Part shown: piece by piece, positions 62,023 to 63,078 of the stretch
Position numbering within the stretch: position 1 is the first letter of the stretch
Layout of the letters: every line of letters starts with the position of its first letter
Source: Actinomycetota bacterium
Lineage (GTDB): Bacteria > Actinomycetota > Acidimicrobiia > Acidimicrobiales > MedAcidi-G1
Reading direction: 5' to 3'
Length of the DNA: 63,078 nt
NCBI GenBank assembly: GCA_902634555.1
Contig: CACPKO010000004.1
Span: forward strand, 1-63,078
Notes under the pieces: generated by a model
Database searches by the model: none
What the model was told of the DNA's origin: nothing
The model's input: the letters and a program-made list of their open reading frames with translations, nothing else
Program-made: the position numbers and the translations under genes

Positions 62023-63078
62023 GTGACAGAAGCCGAAGAACATTTTGATGTGCTGATCGTTGGTGCAGGGATTTCTGGTATCAGCGCGGCTTACTACTTA
62101 CAGAAAATGTGTCCTGGTAGAAGTTGGGGAATTCTAGAGGGACGTGAAAATCTTGGCGGAACCTGGGACTTATTCCGCTATCCAGGTATTCGCTCTGATA
62201 GTGATATGCATACTCTCGGATTCAGGTTCAAGCCATGGGAGCAAGCGAAATCTATCGCTGATGGACCTTCAATTCTTGAATATTTAGAAGAAACTGTCGA
62301 CGAATACGAAATGCGAGAGAAAATCAAATTTGGTCATACTGTTTCAAGCGCTTCATGGTGTTCAGAAGACTCTAAATGGACTCTTGAAGCCCGATCATCA
62401 GATTCTCAAGAAACGGTTCTTTTTTCTTGCAACTTTCTTTACATGTGCTCTGGTTATTACAGCTACAAGGAAGGTTACACCCCAGAATTTTCAGGCGTAG
62501 AAGACTTCGCAGGACAAATTGTTCATCCTCAGCAATGGTCAGAGGATCTTGACTACACAGATAAGAAAGTTGTGGTAATCGGATCGGGAGCGACCGCAAT
62601 GACGTTAGTTCCAGCAATGGCTTCTGACGCCAAACATGTGACGATGCTGCAACGCTCCCCAACTTACGTTGTTTCCCGGCCGGATCAAGATCGAATAGCT
62701 AACTTTCTGCGAAAGATTCTTCCTGGCAAGGTCGCTTATTGGATCACCCGACAGAAGAACATTTTCCGTCAGGGTCTCGTTTACAAAAAGACCCGTACGA
62801 ATCCAGAAGAAGTCAAGGAGCTTTTACTCCAAGGGGTGCAAGAAGAGCTCGGAAGCGACTACGACATTGATAAACACTTCACCCCTTCATACAATCCCTG
62901 GGATCAAAGACTCTGCCTTCTCCCGAACGGTGACCTCTTTAGCTCTATTCGATCCGGGAAAGCTTCTGTTGTCACTGAACACATTGACTCATTTGTTCAA
63001 GGAGGTATTCGTTTAACGTCCGGGAACGTCTTGGAAGCCGACATAATCGTTACGGCCACAGGCCTTCGGCTCGTGACT
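62023..63078 (+). CDS. Baeyer-Villiger flavin monooxygenase, EthA-like (3' end outside window)
   Basis: 352 codons from a GTG with ribosome site CAAGGAG; the frame is open at the window end, where about 130-150 residues are missing. First Rossmann motif GAGISG (14-19), the Baeyer-Villiger fingerprint F162-x-G-x3-H168-x3-W172 (FAGQIVHPQQW), then a second GSGATA (187-192). The usual Pro/Asp after the fingerprint Trp is Ser here. The stretch around the fingerprint looks like mycobacterial EthA/MymA, which oxidise ketones and thioamides. Substrate unknown. Confidence 0.88.
   Translation, partial: MTEAEEHFDVLIVGAGISGISAAYYLQKMCPGRSWGILEGRENLGGTWDLFRYPGIRSDSDMHTLGFRFKPWEQAKSIADGPSILEYLEETVDEYEMREKIKFGHTVSSASWCSEDSKWTLEARSSDSQETVLFSCNFLYMCSGYYSYKEGYTPEFSGVEDFAGQIVHPQQWSEDLDYTDKKVVVIGSGATAMTLVPAMASDAKHVTMLQRSPTYVVSRPDQDRIANFLRKILPGKVAYWITRQKNIFRQGLVYKKTRTNPEEVKELLLQGVQEELGSDYDIDKHFTPSYNPWDQRLCLLPNGDLFSSIRSGKASVVTEHIDSFVQGGIRLTSGNVLEADIIVTATGLRLVT

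Noticed and set aside
1-63078. tRNA, rRNA, insertion sequence, prophage or toxin-antitoxin content
   Set aside because: Intergenic gaps are all under about 210 bases, and none read by eye shows a cloverleaf or terminal inverted repeats; no transposase, phage or toxin-like protein was seen.

Overview
The window looks like chromosome of an actinobacterium of moderate-to-low G+C (by eye in the 40s). A complete Pup-proteasome locus (arc, dop, pup, prcB, prcA, pafA, pafB, pafC) sits next to tatA, tatC and a HelY-type helicase, an order known from Mycobacterium. Together with tight gene packing, menaquinone synthesis (menB), sarcosine oxidase, a membrane pyrophosphatase and an EthA-like monooxygenase, this suggests a marine Acidimicrobiia-like lineage. 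That placement is inference; no rRNA is present. I saw no tRNA, rRNA, CRISPR, insertion sequence or prophage, and no gene-free gap exceeds about 210 bases.

Layout. 1-1396: end of trmI, a small membrane-anchored trypsin-like protease, and a convergent ferredoxin. 1554-9847: proteasome/pupylation operon; Pup ends in Glu, so it needs no deamidation. 9876-15587: lepB, an inverted GDPD gene, tatA, tatC, helY and a lipid-kinase-like protein with an eroded nucleotide site. 15605-23246: M20 peptidase, a double-domain ThyX-like protein, an acidic zinc-ribbon protein, GNAT, a basic protein of unknown function, a XerC/D-type recombinase, an exported protein and YqgE. 23277-33349: DnaQ-like exonuclease, MFS, hydrolase, gltBD, M18 aminopeptidase. 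33350-41725: folate cyclo-ligase, trkA and two unequal trkH genes, then a divergent K+-dependent-type pyrophosphatase with a small membrane protein. 41812-46120: LytM-type peptidase, menB, and an upp-phyH-plsC operon. 46243-53872: sarcosine oxidase soxBDAG with a betainyl-CoA-thioesterase-like gene, MFS and a hydrolase (methylamine/betaine catabolism). 53873-63078: YciI, a thiolase-SDR-crotonase operon, thioesterase, CaCA exchanger, aldehyde dehydrogenase, AA_synth protein, ribokinase and a truncated EthA-like Baeyer-Villiger monooxygenase.

Two genome-scale habits stand out. Many first genes of transcription units have a TANNNT box 6-7 bases before the start codon and no Shine-Dalgarno, which points to leaderless mRNAs. 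Six of ten convergent gene pairs have abutting or overlapping stop codons. The most unusual proteins are the ThyX-like tandem protein, whose signature motif is split between its two repeats; the second TrkH, whose first filter glycine is alanine; and the lipid-kinase-like protein without a recognisable ATP site.
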